Shown here: positions 19,488 to 28,225 of the stretch, piece by piece
How positions within the stretch are numbered: position 1 is the stretch's first letter
Layout: each line of letters opens with the position of its first letter
Assembly (NCBI RefSeq): GCF_002940005.1
Contig: NZ_MDEF01000002.1
Source of the DNA: Xanthomonas hortorum
GTDB lineage: Bacteria > Pseudomonadota > Gammaproteobacteria > Xanthomonadales > Xanthomonadaceae
DNA: 64,000 nt
Reading direction: 5' to 3' (one strand)
The notes under the pieces: generated by a model
What the model saw: the letters and a program-made list of their open reading frames with translations, nothing else
What the model was told of the DNA's origin: nothing
The model's database searches: none
Translations under genes and position numbers: made by a program

Positions 19488-20747
19488 TCATAAATTCTTG
19501 CGGGCCGGAATCAACAGATTGCCGAACAGCAATCCGGCCATCAATGCCATCACGATATTGGTCACTGCCAATAGTGCCGCTTGCCCGACACTGACATCCT
19601 GTTGCTGCACCAGGGTGAGAAATCCGCGCAGGCTGGTACTACCCGGAACCAGCATGATGATGCCCGGCAAACGAATCAATGCACCGGGTCTTTGCACCAC
19701 CCGCCCGAATAGATTACCGGCGGCAGTCAATGCCATGGCCGAGGCGAATACGCCGGCCGGGCCGCCCCAGGCATGCCCCGCATAACGCGCAATGACATAA
19801 CCGGACATGGCTGCAGCCATGATCCAGGGATAATCGCGTCGACTGGCCTTGAACAACACTGCAAACGCATAAGCGGCCACCAGCAGCGAAGCCCATTCCA
19901 CCCAACTGGCCTGCGGACGCACCGCGGCGAGCTGTGGCTGCAAGCCGACCAGCTGCGTCAGCGTCACGGCAATCACCGCACCGACGGTGAGCTTGAGCAC
20001 CGTGGTCACCGCGCCGGCCAGGCGCGCGGTTCCCGAGACCCAGTGCTGGCTGGCCAGCTCGTTGAAGGCATTGGTCAGCGACATGCCGGGCAGCAGCACC
20101 ACCAGCGAGGCGATGATCACCGTATTGAGATTCAACGGGCCGAGCAGCGAGCCGACCACCGTGGCCACCACGCCGGCCAGCAAGCCGGCCAATGCTTCTC
20201 CGGCCTCTTTGGTGGCCGGGCGTTTATCGGTGTATTGGGTCAGCAGCCCGATCGACATACCGATCGCGCCAGCGGTGGCGATATCCAGCCAGGGCAATTT
20301 CCACAGCCCGGCCACGCCGGCTGCGGCCAGCCCGAAGGCCAACACCTGCATGGTCTTGCCACGCCGGTCGACCTCGCGATCCAGCCGGCGCAGCGCCGTG
20401 TGCCCCTGCGCGATGCTCATGCGTCCATTGGCCACGCTGTCGGCGATGTAATCGGCCACGCTGAGTTTGTACAGATCGTTCTCGCCCGGGGCCAGCCGGA
20501 TCACCCGCGTGATGTCGCTGGAGCCGATCGACTTGGTCGGGTCGCTGAAGCTCAAGATAATCCCGGTGGGATTGGACCAGGGCTCGCAGTCCAGCCCCAG
20601 CTTCTGCGACAGCCCGACCACCGCAGCCTCCAGCCGCTGCGCGGTGGTGCCGTAGGTATGCAGGCGCCCGGCGATTTCCGAAACGAAGGCGACGCGCTGC
20701 GCGTAGGTGGCGCTGGCGGACGGTTGGACGAGGGTGGCGGCGGACAT
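19488..20747 (-). CDS. ThrE-family threonine/serine exporter (fused)
   Basis: Inner-membrane exporter-like protein of the ThrE family (DUF1212 plus DUF3815 parts fused, about 10 TMs). The 419-residue product starts at MSAATLVQPS. The soluble N-terminal part (FVSEIAGRLHTYGTTAQRLEAAVVGLSQKLGL, then ...FSDPTKSIGSSDITRVIRL) is the usual regulatory/protease-like domain. A conserved helix YIADSVANGRMSIAQGHTALRRLDRE precedes the first membrane block. The motif LNLNTVIIASLVVLLPGMSLTNAFNELASQHWVSGTARLAGAV belongs to DUF1212. The C-terminal block carries LIRLPGIIMLVPGSTSLRGFL of DUF3815. In Corynebacterium ThrE exports threonine and serine; substrate here unknown. Divergent from mlaE with a 166-base gap. 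Confidence 0.88.
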   Translation of the reverse strand: MSAATLVQPSASATYAQRVAFVSEIAGRLHTYGTTAQRLEAAVVGLSQKLGLDCEPWSNPTGIILSFSDPTKSIGSSDITRVIRLAPGENDLYKLSVADYIADSVANGRMSIAQGHTALRRLDREVDRRGKTMQVLAFGLAAAGVAGLWKLPWLDIATAGAIGMSIGLLTQYTDKRPATKEAGEALAGLLAGVVATVVGSLLGPLNLNTVIIASLVVLLPGMSLTNAFNELASQHWVSGTARLAGAVTTVLKLTVGAVIAVTLTQLVGLQPQLAAVRPQASWVEWASLLVAAYAFAVLFKASRRDYPWIMAAAMSGYVIARYAGHAWGGPAGVFASAMALTAAGNLFGRVVQRPGALIRLPGIIMLVPGSTSLRGFLTLVQQQDVSVGQAALLAVTNIVMALMAGLLFGNLLIPARKNL

Positions 20748-20913
20748 GCGTAGCGGGTCGGATCGGAGAAACGCCGTCTGGCGAGGCCGCCAGTGTATGC
20801 CGCAGTGCGCGTGGCCGGCGCCCCGATCGCCCATGCCGGAGCCGCAGGTGCGAAGCGTTCCCAACATTCGCTCACGCCGGGCGCGGTATGCTGGCGCCAC
20901 GGACAGGCCACCC

Positions 20914-22026
20914 ATGATCAAACCGCAACCTCCACGCATCGAACAAGACTCGCAGGATCACGCACAGGTCCGCCTTGCCGGCAGTTGGGTCCTGGCGACC
21001 GCATTGCCGCAGGCAGAACTGCTGCAGGCCGTGCCCGATGGCATTCGTCGCATCGACGCGCGCGGCATCGCGCAACTGGATTCGGCCGGCGTGCTGCAGT
21101 TGCTGCGCTTCGCCAGCCGCATGGGCTTGAAGGAAGACGCGATCGATTTCCGCGATGAGCACCAGGCCCTGGTGTGCACCATCGAGGAACTCAACGACGA
21201 GCGCCCCAAACCCAAACGCGACTATGGTTTTGTCGCCGCGCTGGACCGTCTGGGCCGCACCACGCATGGTGTGGGCCAGGGCATCCTGGAGCTGAACAGC
21301 TTTCTGGGCGAGAACCTGGTCAAGATCGCGCGGCTGATCCACGAGCCGCGCCGCTTCCGCCTCACATCCACCGTGCACCACATGGAACAGGTCGGCCTGG
21401 ATGCGGTGCCGCTGGTGGTGCTGCTGTCGTATCTGGTGGGCGCGGTGATCGCGTTCCTGGGCTCGACCATCCTGCGCGACTTCGGCGCGGAAATTTACGT
21501 GGTGGAGCTGGTCTCCATCGCCTTCCTGCGCGAGTTCGCGGTGCTGCTGACCGCCATCGTGCTGGCCGGCCGTACCGCCAGCGCCTTCACCGCGCAGATC
21601 GGTGCGATGAAATCGCGCGAGGAAGTGGATGCCATCCGCACCCTGGGCCTGGATCCGATCGATCTGCTGGTGATTCCACGCCTGCTGGCGCTGATCTTCA
21701 CCCTGCCGCTGCTGACCTTCATCGCGATGATCGCCGGCCTGGCCGGTGGTGTGACGGTGGGCGCGTTCGATCTGGATATTCCGCCGCAGATGTATCTGGC
21801 GCGCATGCACGACACCATCCAGTTGCGGCATTTTCTGGTCGGGCTGTCGAAGGCGCCGCTGTTTGCGCTGGTGATCGGCCTGATCGGCTGTCTGGAAGGC
21901 TTGAAGGTCAGCGGCACCGCGCAGTCGGTTGGCGAGCGCACCACCTCCTCGGTGGTGCAGACGATTTCCTTGGTCATCATCCTCGACGCGATCGCCGCGC
22001 TGTGGTTCATGAAGATGGGGTGGTGA
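20914..22026 (+). CDS. mlaE: MCE-type lipid ABC transporter permease (MlaE) with STAS domain
   Basis: Permease of a Mla/MCE phospholipid transport system. Unlike E. coli MlaE (260 aa), this 370-residue form begins with a STAS domain (about 1-100: AGSWVLATALPQAELLQAV...IDARGIAQLDSAGVLQLLRF). This fuses in one chain the function that MlaB provides separately in E. coli. The permease half carries the signature LREFAVLLTAIVLAGRTASAFTAQIGAMKSREEVDAIRTLG and five to six TMs, ending ...IILDAIAALWFMKMGW. STAS-MlaE fusions are known in proteobacteria. It is followed by mlaF, mlaD and a lipoprotein; the gap to mlaF is 93 bases and holds the inverted GATTCG repeats. Confidence 0.93.
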   Translation: MIKPQPPRIEQDSQDHAQVRLAGSWVLATALPQAELLQAVPDGIRRIDARGIAQLDSAGVLQLLRFASRMGLKEDAIDFRDEHQALVCTIEELNDERPKPKRDYGFVAALDRLGRTTHGVGQGILELNSFLGENLVKIARLIHEPRRFRLTSTVHHMEQVGLDAVPLVVLLSYLVGAVIAFLGSTILRDFGAEIYVVELVSIAFLREFAVLLTAIVLAGRTASAFTAQIGAMKSREEVDAIRTLGLDPIDLLVIPRLLALIFTLPLLTFIAMIAGLAGGVTVGAFDLDIPPQMYLARMHDTIQLRHFLVGLSKAPLFALVIGLIGCLEGLKVSGTAQSVGERTTSSVVQTISLVIILDAIAALWFMKMGW

Positions 22027-22052
22027 GGTGAGGCAGGGATTGGATCGTCGAG

Positions 22053-22142
22053 ATTCGGGATTGGGGATTCGCCAAAGCGGGCGCGTGCAGCGTGCCCGGA
22101 CTCATAGGGAAGACGCACTGTGACGAATCCCGAATCCCCAAT
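22053..22142. repeat. Inverted GGGATTSGGGATT repeats around mlaF start
   Basis: Left block 22053-22075 (GATTCGGGATTGGGGATTCG) and right block 22123-22142 (CGAATCCCGAATCCCCAATC) are near inverse complements, and the GTG start of mlaF (22120) sits at the inner edge of the right block. The right block is translated as TNPESPI at the mlaF N-terminus. The same repeat class flanks the valS leader at 6752-6940. Confidence 0.65.
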
Positions 22143-22956
22143 CACCGATCCCGAAATCGATACCGACGACGACCAACTGGCGATTTCGGTGCGCGGGCTG
22201 ACCAACCGCTTCGGTAGCCAGGTCGTGCACGAGGAGCTGGACCTGGACGTGCGCCGCGGCGAGATCCTGGGCGTGGTCGGCGGCTCGGGCACCGGCAAAT
22301 CGGTGCTGATGCGCAGCATCCTGGGCCTGCGCGAGCCGGACGCCGGCAGCATCCAGGTGCTGGGCGCGGATGCGCGCTCGGGGCGCTTTGTCGACCGTCA
22401 GCACATCACCCGCAACACCGGCGTGCTGTTCCAGGACGGCGCTCTGTTCTCGTCGATGACCGTTGGCGAGAACGTGCAGGTGCCGCTAAAAGAGCATCAC
22501 GGCGAGTTCCCGGAGCGCTGGTATTTCGAGCTGGCGCTGCTGAAGATCAAGCTCGCTGGCCTGCCAGCCGATGCGCTGGACAAGCTGCCTTCGCAATTGT
22601 CCGGCGGCATGCGCAAGCGCGCCGGCCTGGCGCGTGCACTGGCGCTGGACCCGCCGCTGCTGTTTCTGGACGAGCCCACCGCTGGCCTGGACCCGATCGG
22701 TGCGGCCGCCTTCGACCGTTTGATCCGGACCCTGCAGCAGGCGCTGGGCCTGACCGTGTTCCTGATCACCCACGACCTGGATACGCTGTACGCCATCTGC
22801 GACCGCATCGCGGTGCTGGCCGATCGCAAGGTGATCGCCAACGCACCGCTGGCCGAAGTCGAACAGCTCGACCACCCCTGGATCCAGGAATACTTCCACG
22901 GTCCGCGCGCCCGCGCCGCGCGCGCGGCCAAGACCGACTCCACCGAGACCGCCTGA
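22120..22956 (+). CDS. mlaF: MCE-type lipid ABC transporter ATPase (MlaF)
   Basis: ATPase of the same lipid transporter. The 278-residue product starts at GTG 22120 with AGGGAAG nearby; no ATG exists between that site and the core domain. Walker A is GGSGTGKSV (about 50-58), signature LSGGMRKRAGLARAL, Walker B LLFLDEPTAGLDP, switch His in LITHDLDTL. The first ~25 residues (TNPESPITDPEIDTDDDQ) are encoded by the repeat described above and have no family counterpart. The C-terminus is Arg/Ala rich (GPRARAARAAKTD). It is 2 bases from mlaD, so translational coupling is likely. Confidence 0.93.
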   Translation: MTNPESPITDPEIDTDDDQLAISVRGLTNRFGSQVVHEELDLDVRRGEILGVVGGSGTGKSVLMRSILGLREPDAGSIQVLGADARSGRFVDRQHITRNTGVLFQDGALFSSMTVGENVQVPLKEHHGEFPERWYFELALLKIKLAGLPADALDKLPSQLSGGMRKRAGLARALALDPPLLFLDEPTAGLDPIGAAAFDRLIRTLQQALGLTVFLITHDLDTLYAICDRIAVLADRKVIANAPLAEVEQLDHPWIQEYFHGPRARAARAAKTDSTETA

Positions 22957-22958
22957 GC

Positions 22959-23885
22959 ATGGAAACCAAAGCCAATTACGTCCTGATCGGCGCCTTCACC
23001 ATCGTGGCAGGCCTGGCCTTGCTGCTGTTCGGGCTGTGGGCGGCCAAATATTCCTCCGACCGCACCTGGCAGCAGTACCGGGTGGTGTTTCGCGAGGCAG
23101 TGACCGGCCTGACGGTCGGCAGCCCGGTGCAATACAACGGCATCGCGGTCGGCTCGATCACCGAGCTGACCCTGGCGCCGAACGACCCGCGCCAGGTCGT
23201 GGCGCACGTGCGGGTGAACTCCACCACGCCGATCAAGAGCGATACGCGCGCCAAGCTGGCCATCACCAGCCTGACCGGCCCGTCGATCATCCAGCTCTCC
23301 GGCGGCACGCCCGAAGCACCGTCGCTGACCACCATCGACAAGAGCGATGCGCCGATCATCCAGACCACGCCCTCGGCGCTGCAGAACATCACCGACACCG
23401 CCAACCGCATCGTCGAGCGCATGGACCAGATGCTCTCGGACAAGAACGTGGCCAGCATCACCGCCACCTTGCAGAACCTGGAAAAGATCAGCGGCGGCAT
23501 CGCCGACCGCGACGAAGGCATGCAGGCGCTGATCGTTAGCGCGCGCGATGCCGCACGCAATCTGGACACCACCCTGACCACCACCAACGGCACCATCAAG
23601 CGGCTGGACCAGAACCTGGTGCAGCAGCTGCCGGGCATCCTGGCCAAGCTCGATGCCACGCTGGTCAAGCTGGATTCGGCCGCCGGCAACGCCGACAACA
23701 TCCTTGGCGAGAACCGCGCGGCCATCAATAGTTTCGCCAACGATGGCCTCGGCCAGCTTGGGCCCACGCTGACCGAATTGCGCGGTCTGATCCGCGACCT
23801 GCGCCGGGTCAGCGACAAACTGGACAATAATCCTGCGCGCTACCTGCTCGGCCGCGACGCACCCAAGGAGTTCGAACCGAAATGA
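22959..23885 (+). CDS. mlaD: MCE-domain periplasmic substrate-binding protein (MlaD/PqiB-like)
   Basis: Inner-membrane-anchored MCE protein that forms the hexameric lipid-carrying ring. A single N-terminal TM (YVLIGAFTIVAGLALLLFGLWA) precedes the MCE domain at about 38-115 (YRVVFREAVTGLTVGSPVQYNGIAVGSITELTL, then SLTGPSIIQL). An unusually long helical C-terminus of about 180 residues follows (DTANRIVERMDQML...KLDATLVKLDSAAGNADNI), much longer than E. coli MlaD (183 aa total) and similar to the MCE proteins with a needle-like C-terminal helix. It overlaps the lipoprotein gene by 4 bases (ATGA at 23882). Confidence 0.9.
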   Translation: METKANYVLIGAFTIVAGLALLLFGLWAAKYSSDRTWQQYRVVFREAVTGLTVGSPVQYNGIAVGSITELTLAPNDPRQVVAHVRVNSTTPIKSDTRAKLAITSLTGPSIIQLSGGTPEAPSLTTIDKSDAPIIQTTPSALQNITDTANRIVERMDQMLSDKNVASITATLQNLEKISGGIADRDEGMQALIVSARDAARNLDTTLTTTNGTIKRLDQNLVQQLPGILAKLDATLVKLDSAAGNADNILGENRAAINSFANDGLGQLGPTLTELRGLIRDLRRVSDKLDNNPARYLLGRDAPKEFEPK

Positions 23886-24526
23886 CTGCCATGCGCCTGT
23901 TGCGTCCCTTGTTGTGCGTCTCGTTGCTGGCGCTGGGCGGCTGCTCGCTGCTGACCGGCGGCGACCAGAAACCGGCCACGATCTACGCACCCACCGTGCG
24001 GATCACGCCGAACCCGTCCTGGCCGCAGGTGAGCTGGCAACTCTCGGTTGCCAAGCCCAGCGCCGCGCGTGTGATCGACAGCCCGCGCATCAACGTGCGC
24101 CCCACGCCGGGTGAGTTGCAGGTCTATCACGGCGCCGGCTGGGCACAGCCGGCCACCGACATGCTGGAAGACAGCGTGGTGCGCGCGTTCGAAGACTCCG
24201 GCAAGATCGCGGCGGTCGCCCGCATCGGCACCGGCATCCGCTCCGACTACAAGCTGGTAATCGACCTGCGCCGCTTCGAGTCGGACTATGCGGGCCAATC
24301 GCTGCCCTCGGCCACCATCGAACTCAACGCCAAACTGCTGCACGCCGCCGATCAGCGCGTGGTGGCCTCGCGTACCTTCCTGGTTGCACGCCCGTCCACG
24401 GGTACCGACACCGCGACGGTCGCCGCAGCCTTCGAGCAGGCGATGACGCAGGTCACCACCGAGCTGGTGGGCTGGACCTTGATCACCGGTCAACAGGACA
24501 GCCAGAACCTGCCGCGTTCGTTGTAA
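23882..24526 (+). CDS. ABC-type transport auxiliary lipoprotein (PqiC/DUF330-like)
   Basis: A 214-residue outer-membrane-type lipoprotein: signal MRLLRPLLCVSLLALGGC with lipobox L-A-L-G-G-C, cysteine at about residue 21. The mature part shows the PqiC-type features: RVIDSPRINVRPTPGELQVYHGAGWAQPATDML, the paired strand LVIDLRRFESDY, and RTFLVARPSTGTD. It probably is the outer-membrane partner of the MCE system, replacing MlaA/MlaC, which are not present in this operon. The overlap with mlaD (ATGA) supports co-function. Downstream is repeat family C. Confidence 0.88.
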   Translation: MTAMRLLRPLLCVSLLALGGCSLLTGGDQKPATIYAPTVRITPNPSWPQVSWQLSVAKPSAARVIDSPRINVRPTPGELQVYHGAGWAQPATDMLEDSVVRAFEDSGKIAAVARIGTGIRSDYKLVIDLRRFESDYAGQSLPSATIELNAKLLHAADQRVVASRTFLVARPSTGTDTATVAAAFEQAMTQVTTELVGWTLITGQQDSQNLPRSL

Positions 24527-24552
24527 GCGCAAGCGACAGACCTGGAGCGCCT

Positions 24553-24657
24553 AACAAAACGCAGCGAGCTGTCGTCAGGTGGGCACGGACGGCGCGCAGG
24601 AACCGGGAGTGTACGAGTGGTACATGCCGATTCCGAGCACCGGCCGCGCCCGCCTGG
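24553..24657 (+). repeat. Interspersed intergenic repeat, family C, copy 2
   Basis: Shares with 2049-2145 the sequence of words AACGCAGCGAGC, GTCAGGTGG, GGCGCGCAGG, ACATGCCGATTCC, GAGCACCG and CGCGCC. It begins 27 bases after the lipoprotein stop, so it has the same downstream-of-gene position as copy 1. Confidence 0.55.
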
Positions 24658-24699
24658 TGGCTGCCGCAGAGCGGCGGATCTGCGGGTTTGCTGCAGGGC

Positions 24700-25053
24700 C
24701 CTTGCCCGCCCACCATCGCGGGACACGCTGCAAGTACGTCCTTGTAAGCTCTTACGCGGCATCCATGCCGCGTAAGGTCCCGCGACGGTGGGCGGGCAAG
24801 GACCAATCGAGATGGTCGGTGCGCACGGTTGCAAGCAGTGCATGACGTGCTTCTAATTCGCCAGCTATCGTGTTCTGCGAACCATGCCCGCAAGCCAACG
24901 CAAGTCGCGAGATGACCGGCTTTCATCCAGCTACCGACAAACTCTCTGGTGCGGTGTCCTCGCCGCTTGCGGGACCGTGTGGCGGCATGGATGCCGCCAC
25001 CGAGCCTACATGGACGTACTTGCGGCGTGTCCCGCGAGCGGTGAGGGCACCGC
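24700..25053 (-). repeat. Composite palindromic repeat, unit 3 (reverse orientation)
   Basis: Reversed copy of the unit seen at 10018-10372: core B comes first (24700-24802, arms CCTTGCCCGCCCACCATCGCG / CGCGACGGTGGGCGGGCAAGG, inner hairpin TTACGCGGCATCCATGCCGC) and core A second (24951-25053, inner hairpin GTGGCGGCATGGATGCCGCCAC). Spacer of about 148 bases includes GATGGTCGGTGCGCACGG and GCAAGCAGTGCATGACG, the inverse of the spacer words in unit 1, so the whole unit is inverted as a block. Confidence 0.85.
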
Positions 25054-25167
25054 GCCCTCGACCGACCCAGCGTTTGACCTGGCTTCTGACTGCACCCAAC
25101 AAGATCCAGCCAACGAAACCACTGCGCTCCCCGCCAGCCGAGCGCTCGCTACGTTTGTGAGCCGCTC

Positions 25168-25764
25168 TTATCGCTGGACACGCGCATCAATCTGCCGAAA
25201 GGTCAGATTGATACGCTCGCCGACCAGCTTTACGGTGCGCGGCAAGGCGTGTTTGTAATGGCGCTGGGTATCCCCGCCCATCAACAGCAGATCGCCGTGG
25301 CCCAGCTCCAGCGTCTGCTTCAACGCCGCATCGTCGCGATGCTTGAACGCAAACCGCCGCGCCGCGCCCAGGCTCACTGAGGCGATCAGCGGCTGCGCGC
25401 CCAGCTCCGGTTCGTCGTCGCTGTGCCAGCCCATCGCATCGTTGCCGCTACGGTAGCGGTTGACCAACACGCTGTTGAACGGATGCCCGGTTTCATCCTG
25501 CAGGCGCGTGCGCACTGGCTGCAGCGCCTCCAGCCACGGCTGCGGCGCAAACTGGGTGCCCGAATAGCGATAACTCGCCTCCGCATCGCCGAGCCAGCTA
25601 CTCAAGCGTGGCGAATCCACTAGACGCCCGAACATCCGGATGCGGTGCACTTCCCACTGCACCTGCCGCAACAGCGCCTGCATCAGCACATCGGCCTGCG
25701 CCGCCTGTAACCAGCCGCGACACCAGGCGATCTCCGCTTGCGGCAGTGCAACCCGAATCTTCAT
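25168..25764 (-). CDS. alkB: AlkB-like alpha-ketoglutarate-dependent DNA repair dioxygenase
   Basis: Fe(II)/2-oxoglutarate dioxygenase of the AlkB family, likely removing alkyl lesions from DNA or RNA. Product is 198 residues from ATG 25764. The iron ligands are His114 and Asp116 (GWHSDDEP) and His172 (HYKHALPRT); the 2-oxoglutarate-binding Arg184 and Arg190 lie in ERINLTFRQI. Substrate-lid features FNSVLVNRYRSGNDAMGWHSD match the AlkB/ABH2-like subfamily. The N-terminal start is backed by the absence of similarity upstream. It is divergent from the ETF-ubiquinone oxidoreductase gene. Confidence 0.9.
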   Translation of the reverse strand: MKIRVALPQAEIAWCRGWLQAAQADVLMQALLRQVQWEVHRIRMFGRLVDSPRLSSWLGDAEASYRYSGTQFAPQPWLEALQPVRTRLQDETGHPFNSVLVNRYRSGNDAMGWHSDDEPELGAQPLIASVSLGAARRFAFKHRDDAALKQTLELGHGDLLLMGGDTQRHYKHALPRTVKLVGERINLTFRQIDARVQR

Positions 25765-25890
25765 GCGGCAAACGCTAGCACGCACAGGCTGAGCGGCGCC
25801 GCGCAATGCGGATGAATCGATCCGATTTGCCGCCGTCACATCGAATCCCGGAAAATGCGCGTTAGCCATCGAGCCAACGGGAGCGGAGCA

Positions 25891-27540
25891 ATGTCGGAAG
25901 CGGGAGTCGGCGCACATGCGTCAGAGACGGTCGAGCGCGACGTGATGGAGTACGACGTCGTCACCGTCGGCGCCGGTCCGGCCGGGCTGGCATTTGCGAT
26001 CCGGCTCAAGCAGCTCGATCCGAACATCAGCGTGTGCGTGATCGAAAAATCCAGCACCATCGGCGCGCATATCCTCTCCGGTGCTGTGATCGAACCGGGT
26101 CCGCTGGATGCCCTGCTGCCCGGCTGGCGCGACAACCCGCCGCCGGTCTGCGTGGCCGCCACCGACGACGAATTCTGGTTTCTCGGCAAGGACAGCGCAC
26201 GCAAGTTCCCGGTGGTGCCGCCGGGCATGCGCAACCACGGCAACTTCATCGTCAGCTTAGGGGCGATGTGCGCCTGGCTGGCGCCGCAGGCCGAAGCGCT
26301 GGGCGTGGAAATCTACCCCGGCTTTGCCGCCGCCGAAACCCTGCACGACGCCAACGACCAGGTCATCGGCGTGCGCATTGGCGACATGGGCGTGGCCAAG
26401 GATGGATCGCACAAGCCCGGCTACACCGCAGGCATCGACATCCGCGCCAAGGTGACCGTGCTGGCCGAGGGCGCCCGTGGCCATCTGACCAAGCGCCTGC
26501 TCAAACGCTTCGACCTCACTGCCGACGCCGATCCGCAGGGCTATTCGATCGGCATCAAGGAGCTGTGGCAGGTGCCAGAGGGCCGCGTCAGCCCCGGCAA
26601 GATCGTGCACACGCTCGGCTGGCCGGCCGACAACCGCACCTACGGCGGCAGCTTCCTGTATCACTTGAACAACAATCAGATCGCGCTCGGCTATGTCAGC
26701 GGCCTGGACTACAGCGACCCCAAATACCAGCCGTGGGAAGCCTTCCAGCAATGGAAGAACCACGCGCTGATCAAGTCGTTGCTGGAAGGCGGCAGCATTC
26801 TGTCGGCCGGCGCGCGCGCGATCGTCACCGGCGGCTGGCAGTCGCTGCCGAAAGTGGACATGCCCGGCGCCTTGTTGATCGGCGACACCGCCGGCCTGCT
26901 CAACGTGCCCAAGATCAAGGGCACCCATCAGGCGATCCGCAGCGGCATGCTGGCCGCCGAACATCTGGTGCAATCGCAACTGGCCCCGCAAGGCTTCGAC
27001 GCAAAACTGCGCGCCTCCGATGCGATGGCCGAGTTGAAAGAAGTGCGCAATATCAAGCCCGGTTTCAAAAAAGGCCTATGGTTCGGCCTGCTCAACGCGG
27101 CTTGGGAGACCGCGCTCAAGGGCGCCTCGCCATGGACGCTGAAGAACAAGCCCGACTGGTCTGCGTTGCACAAGATCGGCGAGTACGAGCAACCCAAGCG
27201 CGACTACGGCACGCGCGAACTCGCACCACGTGACCGTCTGCAGGCGGTCTACTTTGCCGCCACCGAGCACGACGAAGACCAGCCCGTGCATCTGAAGGTG
27301 CTCGACACCGACATCTGCGCCACCCGCTGCGTGCAGGAGTACGACAACCCCTGCACGCGCTTCTGCCCGGCCAACGTCTACGAAATGGTCGCAGATACCA
27401 ACAGCCCCTCCGGCAAACGCCTGCAGATCAACGCCGCCAACTGCGTGCACTGCAAGACCTGCGACATCAAGGACCCCTACGAGATCATCACCTGGGTCAC
27501 ACCGGAGGGTGGTTCCGGGCCGAACTACCAGAATCTGTGA
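25891..27540 (+). CDS. Electron transfer flavoprotein-ubiquinone oxidoreductase
   Basis: Membrane-associated flavoprotein that passes electrons from ETF to ubiquinone, serving fatty acid and amino acid oxidation. It is 549 residues from ATG 25891 (RBS GGAGCGGAG). The dinucleotide-binding motif VGAGPAGLAFAIRL is near residue 25. The ubiquinone and FAD middle includes ATDDEFWFLGKDSARKF and NNNQIALGYVSGLDY. The C-terminal 4Fe-4S site has cysteines in DTDICATRC, CTRFCPANVYE and NCVHCKTCDIKDP. The acceptor ETF genes etfB/etfA lie 9 kb away in this window. Followed by a strong terminator. Confidence 0.95.
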   Translation: MSEAGVGAHASETVERDVMEYDVVTVGAGPAGLAFAIRLKQLDPNISVCVIEKSSTIGAHILSGAVIEPGPLDALLPGWRDNPPPVCVAATDDEFWFLGKDSARKFPVVPPGMRNHGNFIVSLGAMCAWLAPQAEALGVEIYPGFAAAETLHDANDQVIGVRIGDMGVAKDGSHKPGYTAGIDIRAKVTVLAEGARGHLTKRLLKRFDLTADADPQGYSIGIKELWQVPEGRVSPGKIVHTLGWPADNRTYGGSFLYHLNNNQIALGYVSGLDYSDPKYQPWEAFQQWKNHALIKSLLEGGSILSAGARAIVTGGWQSLPKVDMPGALLIGDTAGLLNVPKIKGTHQAIRSGMLAAEHLVQSQLAPQGFDAKLRASDAMAELKEVRNIKPGFKKGLWFGLLNAAWETALKGASPWTLKNKPDWSALHKIGEYEQPKRDYGTRELAPRDRLQAVYFAATEHDEDQPVHLKVLDTDICATRCVQEYDNPCTRFCPANVYEMVADTNSPSGKRLQINAANCVHCKTCDIKDPYEIITWVTPEGGSGPNYQNL

Positions 27541-27573
27541 AATAAAAGGGCGCTTTTATAGCGCCCTTTTATT
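27541..27573. terminator. Bidirectional terminator
   Basis: Stem AATAAAAGGGCGC / GCGCCCTTTTATT with 7-base loop immediately after the ETF-QO stop; it also faces the 3' end of the lipoprotein gene at 27595. Confidence 0.9.
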
Positions 27574-27594
27574 TAGACTCAATAATTTTTCAAT

Positions 27595-28137
27595 TCACTT
27601 AACAGGATCTAACTCCAACGTTGGCTGTCCAAAATCAGAAAACCAGCTAACACTTTCCTGTACCACGTCCACCCTAAGCTTACGTCCTTCCAAGCGCGAC
27701 TCGGATGGAAACTTCACAGTAACGGAAGCCGCACTGCCTGGAACGATGTCGGGCAAAGGCGTACGCGAAAAATCTCTTACCATCCCTTCTGTACCACCGT
27801 CTGGACCGAGAATCTGAACTCCTAAATTGACGGGAGGATTGTTTGCTCCTGAAAGTGCTGCAGTACCATTGTTTTCTACTTTCACGACGAAACTGACATA
27901 TCCAGATGCTGGGTCAACTTTGGGCTGGGACTCAAGCGTTAGCTTTACGCTAACTTGATCTGCGGTCAGTTTTTTCAGCTCCTGAGCAGCAGCAACAGGC
28001 GCTGCAGATTCAGAAGAGCTCGGAGCAGCCGTGGAATTTTTAGCACTATCCGGTGCATTTGATCCATCTTTACTGCATGCCGCGATTGCAATCGTTATCG
28101 CGACAGATAGCACGAATATATATGAGCGCTTCATCAT
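27595..28137 (-). CDS. Low-GC lipoprotein with polysaccharide-enzyme-type beta domain
   Basis: A 180-residue lipoprotein of unknown function. The signal MKRSYIFVLSVAITIAIAAC ends in lipobox A-I-A-A-C (Cys21); a Ser/Ala-rich linker runs to about residue 55. The C-terminal domain (about 60-180) is a predicted beta-sandwich with SFVVKVENNGTAALSGANNPPVNLGVQILGPDG, RTPLPDIVPGSAASVTVKF and RVDVVQESVSWFSDFG. The arrangement 'N-G-T...L-G-x-x-I...R-T-x-L-P...P-G...D-V-V-Q-E-x-x-S-W-F' recalls a domain I know from many LPS and glycosyltransferase proteins, where it ends in V-Q-E-x-x-x-W-F. Base composition is about 45-48% GC, against over 60% in flanking genes, so it is probably acquired. Confidence 0.8.
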   Translation of the reverse strand: MMKRSYIFVLSVAITIAIAACSKDGSNAPDSAKNSTAAPSSSESAAPVAAAQELKKLTADQVSVKLTLESQPKVDPASGYVSFVVKVENNGTAALSGANNPPVNLGVQILGPDGGTEGMVRDFSRTPLPDIVPGSAASVTVKFPSESRLEGRKLRVDVVQESVSWFSDFGQPTLELDPVK

Positions 28138-28225
28138 TCGACCTAGAAGTAGTTAAGTTAAGATGCCAGTCAAGAAATTATGCTGAGCTGGGCTGTGCAG
28201 CTCCATATTACACTGCTGATGCTGT

